DNA of 64,000 nucleotides, taken from assembly GCF_030815255.1 (NCBI RefSeq), contig NZ_JAUSWN010000011.1, positions 44,337 through 108,336 on the forward strand, given 5' to 3'. Positions within the stretch are counted from its first letter, which is position 1. The number at the start of each line of letters is the position of its first letter. Source of the DNA: Hathewaya limosa (GTDB taxonomy: Bacteria; Bacillota; Clostridia; Clostridiales; Clostridiaceae). Shown one piece after another: positions 1 to 8,968 of this stretch. Position numbers and translations under genes: made by a program. The notes beneath the pieces were generated by a model that saw nothing but the letters and a program-made list of their open reading frames with translations, made no database searches and was not told where the DNA came from.

Positions 1-179
1 AAATGGATTTAAATTCATAAAAATTACTCCTTTATATTTTTTTATATGTTTATCAATTATTATTTAATATTTCTCAAACCCTATTTTTTATTCAATTATC
101 TTAATATGTAATATTACCATTTTTCAACTATATCTCTTCGATTTTTACCAGTTTTATATCTATTTAAAAATTCTAAAAC

Positions 180-218
180 AGATAAAAGGAGCTTAACATT
201 TGCTAAACTCCCTTATCT
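180..218 (-). terminator. Probable terminator of the lipoprotein gene
   Basis: Read on the minus strand, AGATAA and GGAG pair with CTCC and TTATCT around a short loop, just past the stop codon at 232. The trailing T-run is weak. The remaining sequence to the window edge (1-179) is AT-rich and I see no gene in it. Confidence 0.5.
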
Positions 219-231
219 CTTGTTTAAAAAC

Positions 232-915
232 CTATTTTTTGAATTCAAAATAACTTACTTTCTTTGTAAGTCTATCTACACCAACAACTACTTCATTATC
301 CTTACCATAAGTAAATGTAACATCCATTCTATTTTTTAAATTTATTTCACTAGCATTTTTAAATGTAATTTTTTCATCTTTTTTAACTAATTCTTTTTCT
401 TTTATAAAATTTTCTGTAGCTTTTTTAGCCTCTTCTTGAGAAATTTTTCCATCCTTCATATCACTACTTCTTTCAATTTCTAACATAGTAAGTTCATTGT
501 TTTCAGTAGATACTCTTGAAGTTATAGCTTTTATTTCTCCTTCTTTTACTTGAGCCTTAGGTTTTATATGAACAGCTGCTCCTTTAAATAAAGATTTATC
601 AGTTGCTTTTTCAATTACTTCTTCAGCTTTATTATATGTTATGTCATAATTTTGTTCTTTTAAATCAAAGTCAAAATATTTTTTTAGTCCTTTTTTAGTT
701 GATTCTATAGCTTCCTTTGATTTTACATCACTTTCATTTGTTTGTTTTTTAGTTTCTTCTTTCTTCACTTCTTCCTTCTTGGTCTCTTCCTTTTTAGTTT
801 GTTCTGTTGTTTTTGGTGCCTTTTCTGTATTTGGATTAGTTTCTTTAGTAGTTGTAGTACATCCTCCAAGTAATACAGCTGAACCTAAAACTAAAGCTAT
901 GATTCTTTTATTCAT
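232..915 (-). CDS. Putative lipoprotein with Lys/Glu/Thr-rich linker
   Basis: A 227-residue secreted lipoprotein of unknown function. Residues 1-19 form a signal peptide ending in the lipobox LLGGC, so Cys19 should be lipidated and the protein anchored outside the membrane. Residues 20-65 are a low-complexity linker with repeated KKEE/KKEETK units. The rest (about 70-227) is a folded region; the stretch ISQEEAKKATENFIKEK followed by a final beta-rich VVVGVDRLTKKVSY recalls PepSY/YcdB-like domains, but that is only a resemblance. A strong AAGGAGG site precedes the ATG. It seems to be a single-gene unit, followed by a hairpin at 180-218. Confidence 0.7.
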   Translation of the reverse strand: MNKRIIALVLGSAVLLGGCTTTTKETNPNTEKAPKTTEQTKKEETKKEEVKKEETKKQTNESDVKSKEAIESTKKGLKKYFDFDLKEQNYDITYNKAEEVIEKATDKSLFKGAAVHIKPKAQVKEGEIKAITSRVSTENNELTMLEIERSSDMKDGKISQEEAKKATENFIKEKELVKKDEKITFKNASEINLKNRMDVTFTYGKDNEVVVGVDRLTKKVSYFEFKK

Positions 916-1046
916 AATTCTTCCTCCTTTGTTTTATCAAACCTTACATTGTGACTCATTCCACATTTCTCTAACTGTACTATATATTTTTACCCCATTA
1001 TAATAAAATATACGAATATATCCTTAACTTAAATATTGCCAATAGT

Positions 1047-2168
1047 TTATTTAAACATTTTCTTTAATTTATGCATTGTACCTTCTTTATTTAAAATATC
1101 CTTTGAATTATATATAGGTTTTTTGTATATTACCTTGTCATGGCTTAAAATCTTATAATATCCTATCATCGAACCCTTTTTAACATTACAATCTTTAAAA
1201 TTATTTTTCTTTATATCTATAACCTCTTTATATTGTTCTCCTTTTTTAATAGGCACTAAAACATCTTCCTTTAAAGTTAATGGAATCTTATTTCCTCTTA
1301 TATCCCACATATCGCCTACTACATCATTTTTCTTCTTTAAAGCTTCATAGTCATAAGTATCTTTCACATATTCGTATAATTTTTTACTTTCTCCCCATCT
1401 TTGAGGACAATTTAAGGTAACTACTATAATTTCTCTTTCTCCAATTTTAAATGAGGACACCAAACATTTTCCAGCCAACCCTGTGTATCCGGTTTTTACT
1501 CCTGTACAACTAGGAATGCTGTATAATAATTTATTAATGTTATTATAATCTCTTGTAAATTTATGTTTTTCTTTTTTTATTTCCTTACTACTGCAAATTT
1601 CACTAAATACTTTACTTTTCTTAGCCTCTGCTGTAATTAAAGCTAAATCATATGCATTTGTATAATGATGCTCCTTATCCAATCCATGAGGGGTTTCAAA
1701 ATGAGAATTAGTTACTCCTATTCTTGCTGCCTCTTCGTTCATTAACTTTGCAAATTCTTCAACAGAACCGCCAATACCCTCTGCAATTGCTATGGCTGCA
1801 TCATTTCCTGACTTAAACATTAAACCATATAATAATTCTCTAAGAGTAATTTCTTCTCCACTTCTATATTTTACTCTAGATCCTCTCACAGTAGCCGCTC
1901 TCTTAGATATAGTAAACTTTTCATCTAAGCTTCCATGTTTTAAGGCTACTATGGAAGTCATTATTTTAGTTGTACTAGCCATTGGTATAACTTCATAAGC
2001 ATTTCTTTCATATAACACAACACCAGTATCCCTATCTATTGCAATAGCACTCCTAGCATTTATGTAAGGTGCTTTATTTAAAGCTAAAACATCTTTTACG
2101 TTATAAGAAAAAATACATATTAAAGTAAAAAACATAATTAAGCTCTTTTGTAAATGCGATTTTTTCAT
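1047..2168 (-). CDS. D-alanyl-D-alanine carboxypeptidase (DacB/DacF family, S11)
   Basis: A penicillin-binding protein that trims the terminal D-Ala from peptidoglycan stem peptides outside the membrane. An N-terminal hydrophobic segment serves as signal or anchor. The three active-site motifs are visible: STTK near residue 65 (nucleophilic serine), SGN near 120 and KTG near 225. About 110 further residues form the C-terminal beta domain usual in PBP5-type enzymes. The longest frame starts at 2189; I prefer the ATG at 2168, because an AAAGGA site lies between the two. Divergent from the DUF2953-gerW pair, suggesting sporulation or cortex-related use, though that is inference. A paralogue lies at 4824-6017. 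Confidence 0.85.
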   Translation of the reverse strand: MKKSHLQKSLIMFFTLICIFSYNVKDVLALNKAPYINARSAIAIDRDTGVVLYERNAYEVIPMASTTKIMTSIVALKHGSLDEKFTISKRAATVRGSRVKYRSGEEITLRELLYGLMFKSGNDAAIAIAEGIGGSVEEFAKLMNEEAARIGVTNSHFETPHGLDKEHHYTNAYDLALITAEAKKSKVFSEICSSKEIKKEKHKFTRDYNNINKLLYSIPSCTGVKTGYTGLAGKCLVSSFKIGEREIIVVTLNCPQRWGESKKLYEYVKDTYDYEALKKKNDVVGDMWDIRGNKIPLTLKEDVLVPIKKGEQYKEVIDIKKNNFKDCNVKKGSMIGYYKILSHDKVIYKKPIYNSKDILNKEGTMHKLKKMFK

Positions 2169-2255
2169 ATAATTATTCATCCTTTCCATTTTTAATTATA
2201 AATTTCACAATTATGGGTATAATATTTAAAAGTTAAGATAATTATGGAGGAAAGC

Positions 2256-2798
2256 ATGAGGTATACAATTGTTTTAGGAATAACTTTAATATTTATTGTG
2301 CTTTTATTTTTCCCAATACCTTTAAAAATATATGTAAAGTTTATAGAAAAAAATTTCAACTTCTACATATATTTATTTAACTTTCAGCTTAATAAAAAAA
2401 AACATGATAAAAACAAAGAAAAATCCAAAGAATTAAACGACTTTTCTTTTAAAAAATTATTAAAGAGAATATTTAGGAACGGTTCCAAAGAATTTAATTA
2501 TATATTTAAAAAGAAACTTAAAGCTAAACTAAAAGCAAATATAGACTATGGTTTTGGCGATGCATGTGAAACTGGAATATCTTATGGATTATTTTGGGTA
2601 GGTATAGATACTTTATTAAATTATTTAACTCAGTATTTTAAATTTAAAGAATGTGATATAAACGTAAAACCTTATTTTAATGAAAAAAAACTAAATCTTG
2701 TAATAGAAAGTATAATTTATTTAAATTTAGTAAAAATAATATATATACTTATTAAATTCACAATTATAAAGAAAAAAACAAAAGAGGAGGAAAAATAA
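2256..2798 (+). CDS. DUF2953 family membrane protein
   Basis: About 180 residues. An N-terminal membrane segment (YTIVLGITLIFIVLLFF) is followed by a Lys-rich cytosolic part, and then a conserved region with YGFGDACETGISYGLFW and a second hydrophobic stretch near the C-terminus. This layout fits the DUF2953 family, which in spore formers sits directly upstream of gerW/ytfJ. The frame is open from 2244, but the GGAGG at 2247 places the start at the ATG of 2256. Its stop overlaps the start of gerW (TAATG), so the two are translationally coupled. Molecular function is not known. Confidence 0.75.
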   Translation: MRYTIVLGITLIFIVLLFFPIPLKIYVKFIEKNFNFYIYLFNFQLNKKKHDKNKEKSKELNDFSFKKLLKRIFRNGSKEFNYIFKKKLKAKLKANIDYGFGDACETGISYGLFWVGIDTLLNYLTQYFKFKECDINVKPYFNEKKLNLVIESIIYLNLVKIIYILIKFTIIKKKTKEEEK

Positions 2799-3286
2799 TG
2801 AATAATAACTCTCATCCTATAGATAATCTACTAAAAAACACTATGCAAAGTTTAAAAGAATTAGTAGATGTAGATACTATCGTAGGTACCCCATTTAATA
2901 CTGATGATGGAAGCACAATTATTCCTATATCAAAGGTTTCCTTAGGTTTCGCCTCTGGAGGCTCCGAATTCTCAAATAATTCTCAAAATCACACCGATGA
3001 TTCTTCTTATCCATTTGGAGGAGGATCTGGTGCTGGAGTATCTGTAAAACCAGTAGCTTTTTTAATTTTAAAAGGTGAAACTTTTAGAATGTTACCTTTA
3101 AACTCTGAAAATACAGCTGATAGAATAATTGACTCTGTTCCTCAAATTTTAGACATAATAAAAAATATGTGTCCTAAATGTGATAAAAACTCTAAAGATA
3201 AAGACAAAAAAAATAAGGACAGAAAAGATAAAGAGACATGTAAACACGAAAATAACTCTTGTTATGACTATGAAGGTGAAGAATAA
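2798..3286 (+). CDS. gerW: GerW family sporulation protein (YtfJ)
   Basis: Homologue of Bacillus YtfJ/GerW, a spore protein needed for efficient germination. Residues 1-115 hold the conserved core: a start close to PIDNLLKNTMQSLKELVDVDTIVG, a G/S-rich middle (FASGGSEF, FGGGSGAGVSV) and VKPVAFLILKGETFRMLPL. The C-terminal tail is unusual: about 35 charged residues (repeats of KDK/KDR) with four cysteines in CPKCD and CKHENNSC, which could bind metal. RBS is AGGAGG; coupled to the preceding DUF2953 gene. A bidirectional terminator follows at 3298. Confidence 0.85.
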   Translation: MNNNSHPIDNLLKNTMQSLKELVDVDTIVGTPFNTDDGSTIIPISKVSLGFASGGSEFSNNSQNHTDDSSYPFGGGSGAGVSVKPVAFLILKGETFRMLPLNSENTADRIIDSVPQILDIIKNMCPKCDKNSKDKDKKNKDRKDKETCKHENNSCYDYEGEE

Positions 3287-3297
3287 CTTAATGTTAA

Positions 3298-3338
3298 AAA
3301 CCCAATATATTATCCCTTTTAGGAACTATATTGGGTTT
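3298..3338. terminator. Bidirectional terminator between gerW and scpB
   Basis: AAACCCAATATA pairs with TATATTGGGTTT (12-bp stem), with a T-run after it on the plus strand and an A-run before it. It serves the convergent genes gerW and scpB. Confidence 0.9.
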
Positions 3339-3347
3339 GTTTTTTCT

Positions 3348-3917
3348 CTATTCACTTAGTTCAAAAGTAAAATCTTTTAGATTAGGAAGTTCCTTTAAAT
3401 CTTCTAATTGGAAATACTTTAAGAATTCTCTAGTAGTACTATAAAGAATAGGTCTACCAGGTATATCTTTTCTACCATTTTCCTTTATAAGTCGTTTTTC
3501 TACTAGGGTATATATAGCCCTATCACTTTTTACCCCTCTTATTTCTTCTATTTCAACTCTAGTTATTGGTTGTTTATATGCAATAATAGCCAAAACCTCT
3601 AAAGCAGCTTGTGATAATGATTGTCTTGAATTAGTTTTTAATAACCTTTGTACATAATCACTATTCTCAATTTTAGTTACAAATTGATAGGTATCCTCTA
3701 ACTTTATAACTTTGATTCCTCTTTCTTCATCATTATATTGAGTTATAAATAGGTCCATTAATTCAATTGCAAATTCTTTACTACATTCTAAGGCATATGC
3801 AATTGAATTTATACTTAAAGGATCTCCACTAACAAACAATAAAGACTCAATTATTGAAAAATATCTTTTCTTATTACTAACTTCCTCAAATTCTAATTGT
3901 TCCTTATGTATACTCAA
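3348..3917 (-). CDS. scpB: Segregation and condensation protein B
   Basis: Winged-helix kleisin-associated subunit of the SMC-ScpAB condensin complex, which compacts and segregates the nucleoid. 189 residues, normal for the family. Visible are the two winged-helix units; the conserved stretch ALEVLAIIAYKQPITRVEIEEIRGVKSD (about residues 104-131) and GRPILYSTTREFLKYF near the C-terminus are typical. It starts 3 bp after the scpA stop and forms an operon with it. Confidence 0.95.
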   Translation of the reverse strand: MSIHKEQLEFEEVSNKKRYFSIIESLLFVSGDPLSINSIAYALECSKEFAIELMDLFITQYNDEERGIKVIKLEDTYQFVTKIENSDYVQRLLKTNSRQSLSQAALEVLAIIAYKQPITRVEIEEIRGVKSDRAIYTLVEKRLIKENGRKDIPGRPILYSTTREFLKYFQLEDLKELPNLKDFTFELSE

Positions 3918-3920
3918 GGT

Positions 3921-4661
3921 TTAAACTCCCTCCATATATATTTCATTAAAATTCTCTTCTTGTACAATCTTAACCTTTTTTAATTTAATCAGTTCTAACA
4001 TAGCTAGGAAAGTTACAATAACTTCAATTTTACTTTCACAGTTGAATATAACCTCTGAAAATGTACTCTTTGGTTTATATTTAAAATATTTAGTTAAACT
4101 ATCCATTTTATCTTCTATTTTAAACTTATCTATACTAATTTGTTTTGGTATCTTTCCATTAGTGTTCTGTTTATTATAGTAATTAGTTAAAACCTTATTA
4201 AATAAGTTATATAAATCAAGTAAAGAAGTATTCTTTAAAAGTTCATTTAAATCTAAAGGTTTCTTTTTATCCTCTATAATCTCTGGTCTCTTACTATACA
4301 TAACCCCTTCTTCGATTTCTCTCCTTCTTAAGAAAGTAGCAGCTTCTTTAAATCTTCTATACTGAACCAGCTTTTCTATTAATTCTTCCTTAGAAACTTC
4401 TTGTTCTTCATCATCTTTTTCTTTTATAGAAGTGTTTGGTAATAATTCCTTAGATTTTATCTCTAATAGTGTAGAGGCTAGTACAATAAATTCAGAAGTA
4501 ACTTCCAAATCCATTTCTTGCATAGTATTTAAATACTCTATATATTGATTAGTTATTTCTGAAATTTTTATATCGTAAATTTCCATTTCATTTTTTTTTA
4601 TAAGATGTAATAATAAATCAAATGGACCTTCAAAATTCTCTATTTTTATGCTAATAGACAT
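3921..4661 (-). CDS. scpA: Segregation and condensation protein A
   Basis: Kleisin subunit that bridges the SMC heads. The N-terminal signature IKIENFEGPFDLLLHLIKKNEMEIYDI and the central LLEIKSKELLP are characteristic, and the C-terminal winged helix (VIVTFLAMLELIKLKKV) is present. The frame extends to 4667, but the GGAGAG site is best spaced for the ATG at 4661. Operon scpA-scpB. Confidence 0.95.
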   Translation of the reverse strand: MSISIKIENFEGPFDLLLHLIKKNEMEIYDIKISEITNQYIEYLNTMQEMDLEVTSEFIVLASTLLEIKSKELLPNTSIKEKDDEEQEVSKEELIEKLVQYRRFKEAATFLRRREIEEGVMYSKRPEIIEDKKKPLDLNELLKNTSLLDLYNLFNKVLTNYYNKQNTNGKIPKQISIDKFKIEDKMDSLTKYFKYKPKSTFSEVIFNCESKIEVIVTFLAMLELIKLKKVKIVQEENFNEIYMEGV

Positions 4662-4774
4662 GCACATCTCTCCAAAAATTTAATATAAAGACTAAGATTT
4701 ATTATACCATATTTTTTCTTAATTTTAATATAGTCTAAAGATTTTGCATATATCAACTTAGCTTTTTTAAACAT

Positions 4775-4815
4775 AAAAATAGGCTGTTCTTTTCAATTAG
4801 AACAACCTATTTTTC
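4775..4815 (-). terminator. Terminator of the dacF-type gene
   Basis: AAATAGG and TGTTCT pair with AGAACA and CCTATTT, and TTTTT follows on the minus strand. It lies just past the stop at 4824. Confidence 0.9.
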
Positions 4816-4823
4816 GGATACCC

Positions 4824-6017
4824 TTATACTGCATTATCAAACATTTTGATTAGGTTATCTTTTAATTCATTTAAGAAATTACCTACTCTTATATCTCTAT
4901 CGGAATATACTTTAACACTTCCACAGACTTTGCCATTTAAAAGGATATCACAACGTCCGATTTCTTCACCTTTTTTATATTGTTTTTTCTTGTTTAGAAT
5001 TGTTTTCTTTTCTATTTTATTGTCTTTTCCTCTTTCTAATGCAATTGAAAATTCATCCTTAGCTTTAGCTATTAAATATTTGTCACCTTTTTTATTAAAC
5101 ACTACTTTTTCTATTTCGCTATCTTTTTTAATTACGTTTTTATATTCAAATTTAGAAAATCCGTAATTCATTAAAGCTGATGCATCTCTATTTCTTATTT
5201 TATATGTAGGTGCACCCATAATTACACATAACATTCTTACATGGTTTTTAGTTGCTGTAGCTGATATACAGTATTTAGCTTCATTAGTAAAACCAGTTTT
5301 TAAACCATCACAACCCTTAAAAAATCTTACCAATTTATTATGATTTACAAGTTCAATTGGTGATTTTCTGCCTTCTGAAATAGTTTCCATATAAGTACCT
5401 GTGTATTTTAAAATTTGTGGATGCTTTAAAAGTTCCATAGACATTTTAGATATGTCATTTGCAGTAGACTTATGACCTTCTATTGGTAGTCCAGTACAAT
5501 TTTTAAAAGTAGTATTTTTCATACCTAATTCATTAGCTCTTTTGTTCATTTTTTGTACAAAAGCATCTTCACTACCTGCTAGATATTCACCTAAGGCAAC
5601 TGCTGCATCATTACCTGATGCTATACCAACGCCCTTAAGTAATTCCTCTACGGTTCTAACCTCTCCAGTATCCAATAGCATTGTGCTTCCACCCATTTTT
5701 TTTGCATTTTCGCTGACAGTAACTTTATCCTTTAATTTAATTTTGCCACTATCCACAGCTTCCATAGTTAAAAGCATAGTCATTACTTTTGTAACTGAAG
5801 CGGGAGCATACTGTTCATCTTTATTTTTTTCAAATAGAATTTTTCCAGTGCTAGGCTCAATAAGTAATGCAGATCTTGCTTCTACGTCAAGTCCTTTATT
5901 TTCTTTTACAGGTTCCTTTTTAATTTTTTCAGCATTTAGTGCTAATATTGATTTAGTAAAAATAGAAAAGGTAAAAAATATTGATAGCATAATTACTAAT
6001 AAACTTCTCTTTTTCAT
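4824..6017 (-). CDS. dacF: D-alanyl-D-alanine carboxypeptidase (DacF-like, S11)
   Basis: A second S11 penicillin-binding protein, 397 residues. Signal peptide about 1-27; SVTK at about 74-77 carries the nucleophilic Ser; SGN near 126 and KTG near 229 complete the active site; a PBP5-type C-terminal beta domain and an amphipathic tail (FLNELKDNLIKMFDNAV) probably attach it to the membrane. The ORF opens at a TTG at 6032 but GGGAGG lies 7 bp before the ATG at 6017. It sits between scpA and the nucleoside phosphorylase gene, with a terminator on each side. The symbol is assigned by context and may not be orthologous to Bacillus dacF. Confidence 0.85.
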   Translation of the reverse strand: MKKRSLLVIMLSIFFTFSIFTKSILALNAEKIKKEPVKENKGLDVEARSALLIEPSTGKILFEKNKDEQYAPASVTKVMTMLLTMEAVDSGKIKLKDKVTVSENAKKMGGSTMLLDTGEVRTVEELLKGVGIASGNDAAVALGEYLAGSEDAFVQKMNKRANELGMKNTTFKNCTGLPIEGHKSTANDISKMSMELLKHPQILKYTGTYMETISEGRKSPIELVNHNKLVRFFKGCDGLKTGFTNEAKYCISATATKNHVRMLCVIMGAPTYKIRNRDASALMNYGFSKFEYKNVIKKDSEIEKVVFNKKGDKYLIAKAKDEFSIALERGKDNKIEKKTILNKKKQYKKGEEIGRCDILLNGKVCGSVKVYSDRDIRVGNFLNELKDNLIKMFDNAV

Positions 6018-6114
6018 ATGCAATCCTCCCAACTTTAATTTACGTTTTTATTTTTACCAAAAGTCCTTAATATTATCACAAATACCCTAATATTCTCTAT
6101 AAGAAGTTTTTAGC

Positions 6115-6147
6115 AAAAAAGGTATAGCCTTCTTGACTATACCTTTT
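6115..6147 (-). terminator. Terminator of pdp
   Basis: AAAAGGTATAG pairs with CTATACCTTTT, and a T6 run follows on the minus strand. Located 12 bp beyond the pdp stop codon. Confidence 0.9.
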
Positions 6148-6158
6148 AATATATTAAA

Positions 6159-7463
6159 CTATTTTATTACTTCATATACTAGAGGAATATTTTCATTATA
6201 CTCATCTTCTATTACATAAGCCTTATAGATTTCTTCCTCTGCATTTTTAATTTTAGATTCATCATTAGAATGAACGTATGCAATAACTTCTCCAGACTTA
6301 ACTTGGTCTCCTCTTTTTTTGTTTAGGACTATACCTACACTTAAGTCTATTTCACTTTCTTTAGTAAGTCTTCCTGCTCCTAAGTTCATAGCTGCAACTC
6401 CTATTTGTTCACTATGAATCTTTGTTACATAACCATCTTTATTGCTTTTTACTTCATATACATATTTAGCCTTTGGAAGAAGTTCTGGATTATCTACGAT
6501 TTCTCCTTTTCCACCTTGTGCTACAATAAATTCTTTAAATTTCTCTAAAGCTTTTCCGTTTTCTATAACAGCAAGAAGTTTTTCACGTGCTTCTTGTTCA
6601 TCCTTAGCTCCTCCACCTAAAACAACCATGTAGCTTCCTAATGCAAGACATAATTCAAATAAATCTTCAGGTCCTTTTCCTTTTAAAGTATCAATAGCCT
6701 CTTTAACTTCTAATGCATTACCTACTGCTAATCCTAGTGGTTGATCCATGTCAGAAATTACAGCAACAGTTTTTCTATCTACACTCTTCCCTATAGAAAC
6801 CATTTCTTCTGCTAACTTTCTAGCATCTTCAGGAGTTTTCATAAACGCTCCTTCTCCAACCTTTACATCAAGTACAATAGCATCTGCTCCTGATGCAATT
6901 TTTTTACCCATAATACTAGATGCTATTAATGACATATTATCAACAGTACCTGTAACATCTCTTAATGCATATATTTTTTTATCAGCAGGTGCTAAATCTC
7001 CTGTTTGTCCTGCTAATGCAATTTTAATTCTATTTACATTTTCGATAAACTTTTCTTCTTCAATAGCTATATTAAATCCTTCAATACTTTCAAGTTTATC
7101 TATAGTACCACCTGTATGACCAAGTCCTCTTCCAGACATCTTTGCAACTGGAATTCCTAATGCAGCGACCATTGGTGCTAAAATTAGAGTTGTTGTATCA
7201 CCAACACCACCAGTACTATGCTTATCTACTTTAATACCTTCTATTCTAGATAAATCAAGCATATCTCCTGATTGTGCCATAGCCATAGTTAAATCAGCTG
7301 TTTCTCTTTTTGTCATTTTATTTATGAAAATAGCCATTAACAATGCTGAAGCTTGATAATCTGGAATTGTCCCATTTGTATAATTTTCAACAAAGAAATT
7401 AATTTCTTCAGTACTTAATTCCATTCCATTTCTCTTTTTTACGATTATGTCATACATTCTCAT
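6159..7463 (-). CDS. pdp: Pyrimidine-nucleoside phosphorylase
   Basis: Splits uridine or thymidine with phosphate into base and (deoxy)ribose-1-phosphate in pyrimidine salvage. 434 residues. The family signature lies at about 83-116 (KVDKHSTGGVGDTTT, then KMSGRGLGHTGGTIDKLE); phosphate-binding KHSTGG and the C-terminal alpha/beta domain (VGAGRLTKE-like NLGAGRLTKESEID) are present. It follows deoB directly (75 bp), which makes functional sense: DeoB converts the deoxyribose-1-phosphate product to the 5-phosphate. RBS GAGGTG. Confidence 0.95.
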   Translation of the reverse strand: MRMYDIIVKKRNGMELSTEEINFFVENYTNGTIPDYQASALLMAIFINKMTKRETADLTMAMAQSGDMLDLSRIEGIKVDKHSTGGVGDTTTLILAPMVAALGIPVAKMSGRGLGHTGGTIDKLESIEGFNIAIEEEKFIENVNRIKIALAGQTGDLAPADKKIYALRDVTGTVDNMSLIASSIMGKKIASGADAIVLDVKVGEGAFMKTPEDARKLAEEMVSIGKSVDRKTVAVISDMDQPLGLAVGNALEVKEAIDTLKGKGPEDLFELCLALGSYMVVLGGGAKDEQEAREKLLAVIENGKALEKFKEFIVAQGGKGEIVDNPELLPKAKYVYEVKSNKDGYVTKIHSEQIGVAAMNLGAGRLTKESEIDLSVGIVLNKKRGDQVKSGEVIAYVHSNDESKIKNAEEEIYKAYVIEDEYNENIPLVYEVIK

Positions 7464-7538
7464 ATTTTTTCACCTCAAAATTTATTTTAAGTCTTATCTT
7501 CGGTTTTATCTTAAGTTTGTTCAAAAGGTTTTAAAATA

Positions 7539-8714
7539 CTATTTTAAAATTTCTTTTGTGAAACTATTACCAGCTAATTCATTTTTCACATCTAAAAGTT
7601 CTAAAACAGTTTTTCCTATATCAGTAAAACTTGTTCTTGTTCCTAGATTAACATTTGATTTAAGGTTTTTTCCATAAACTAATAATGGAGTATATTCTCT
7701 TGAGTGATCTGTACTTTCTGTTGTTGGATCACATCCATGATCTGCAGTAATAATAAGAACATCCTCATCATTCATAGTATCAATAATTTCTGGAAGACGA
7801 TTATCAAATTCCACTAAAGAATTTGCATATCCTTCCGGATTATTTCTATGTCCAAATTTCATATCAAAATCAACTAGGTTTGTAAAGATTAATCCTTCTT
7901 TATCTGTTCTCATGTATTCTAAAGTTCTATCTACACCATCCATGTTGCTCTTAGTATGAACAGCATCTGTTACACCCTTTTTGTTGTAGATATCTTCTAT
8001 TTTACCTACTGCCATAACACTTTTGTTATCTTCTTTTACATAATCAAGCATAGTTTTTGAAAATGGATCTAATGCATAGTCATGTCTATTTGCTGTTCTT
8101 ACAAAATCTTCAGCATTTTTTCCTACAAATGGTCTTGCTATAACTCTTCCTACCATTCTATCTCCAACTAGCATCTTTCTAGCAATTTCACACATTTCAT
8201 ACAGTCTATCAAGACCTAGTGCTTCTTCATGTCCTGCTATTTGGAATACACTATCTGCTGATGTATAAACTATAGGGTTACCTGTTTTAACATGTTCTTC
8301 CCCTAATTCTTTTATTATTTCAGTACCTGAAGCTACTTTATTTCCTAAAACTTTAGCTCCTATTTTTTCTTCAAATTCCTTTATAATATCTTCTGAGAAC
8401 CCATCTGGATAAGTTTTTAATGGTGATTCTAAAACAACTCCAGCAATTTCCCAATGTCCTGTTACCGTATCTTTTCCCTTAGATGCTTCCATACATCTTC
8501 CAAAATTACCTACAGGATTTGCAAAAGCTTTTATGCCTTGCATATGATCTATATTTCCAAACCCTAAACGTTCCATATTAGGTAGTGAAAGACCATTAAC
8601 AAACTTTGATATATTGCCTACAGTATTGCTTCCCTTATCTCCATATAAGTTAGCATCAGGTAATTCACCTATACCAACACTATCTAAAACAATTAGAATA
8701 ACCTTTCTTTTCAT
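7539..8714 (-). CDS. deoB: Phosphopentomutase
   Basis: Interconverts (deoxy)ribose-1-phosphate and -5-phosphate. 391 residues. Alkaline-phosphatase superfamily metal ligands are visible: VILIVLDSVGIGE at the N-terminus, KGKDTVTGHWE with the catalytic Thr near 86, NLVDFDMKFGHRNN near 285, and ITADHGCDPTTESTDHSREYTPLL near 325. Works with pdp downstream in deoxynucleoside breakdown; RBS AAGGGAG. Confidence 0.95.
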   Translation of the reverse strand: MKRKVILIVLDSVGIGELPDANLYGDKGSNTVGNISKFVNGLSLPNMERLGFGNIDHMQGIKAFANPVGNFGRCMEASKGKDTVTGHWEIAGVVLESPLKTYPDGFSEDIIKEFEEKIGAKVLGNKVASGTEIIKELGEEHVKTGNPIVYTSADSVFQIAGHEEALGLDRLYEMCEIARKMLVGDRMVGRVIARPFVGKNAEDFVRTANRHDYALDPFSKTMLDYVKEDNKSVMAVGKIEDIYNKKGVTDAVHTKSNMDGVDRTLEYMRTDKEGLIFTNLVDFDMKFGHRNNPEGYANSLVEFDNRLPEIIDTMNDEDVLIITADHGCDPTTESTDHSREYTPLLVYGKNLKSNVNLGTRTSFTDIGKTVLELLDVKNELAGNSFTKEILK

Positions 8715-8734
8715 TTGTTTACTCCCTTCCCAAA

Positions 8735-8968
8735 TTAAATATTTATAAAAAACATATGAAAAATAATATAAAAATTATTGATAAACTTTTCTTTTATACT
8801 AATATTATTATACACTAAAACCGTATTTCCTGCTAAATTTTTAATTCTTGCAAACTTTGCCCAATAAAAATTCAGAAAGTTAGGAATTAAAACTCCAAAA
8901 ATGTATAAAATTGCAAAAGATTCGATAAATCTGATAATAAATAATTTCAAATCTCTTTTATCTATCAT
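8735..8968 (-). CDS. Small membrane protein downstream of spoIIM
   Basis: 77 residues, starting MIDKRDLKLFIIRFIESF. The frame is open further upstream, inside spoIIM, but the ATG at 8968 overlaps the spoIIM stop as ATGA, so I take this start and translational coupling. One clear hydrophobic segment (SFAILYIFGVLIPNFLNFYW) and a second one at the C-terminus (NNFYIIFHMFFINI) suggest two membrane passes. No family recognised. Overlap with spoIIM hints at a sporulation-linked role, which is inference only. Confidence 0.6.
   Translation of the reverse strand: MIDKRDLKLFIIRFIESFAILYIFGVLIPNFLNFYWAKFARIKNLAGNTVLVYNNISIKEKFINNFYIIFHMFFINI

Noticed and set aside
232..915. Phase-variable surface protein because of the KKEE repeats
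   Set aside because: The DNA of the repeat is imperfect and in multiples of three, so slippage would not switch the frame.
7447..7677. Plus-strand frame between pdp and deoB
   Set aside because: It is the antisense of the deoB 3' end, without an RBS; one of many shadow frames in this AT-rich DNA.
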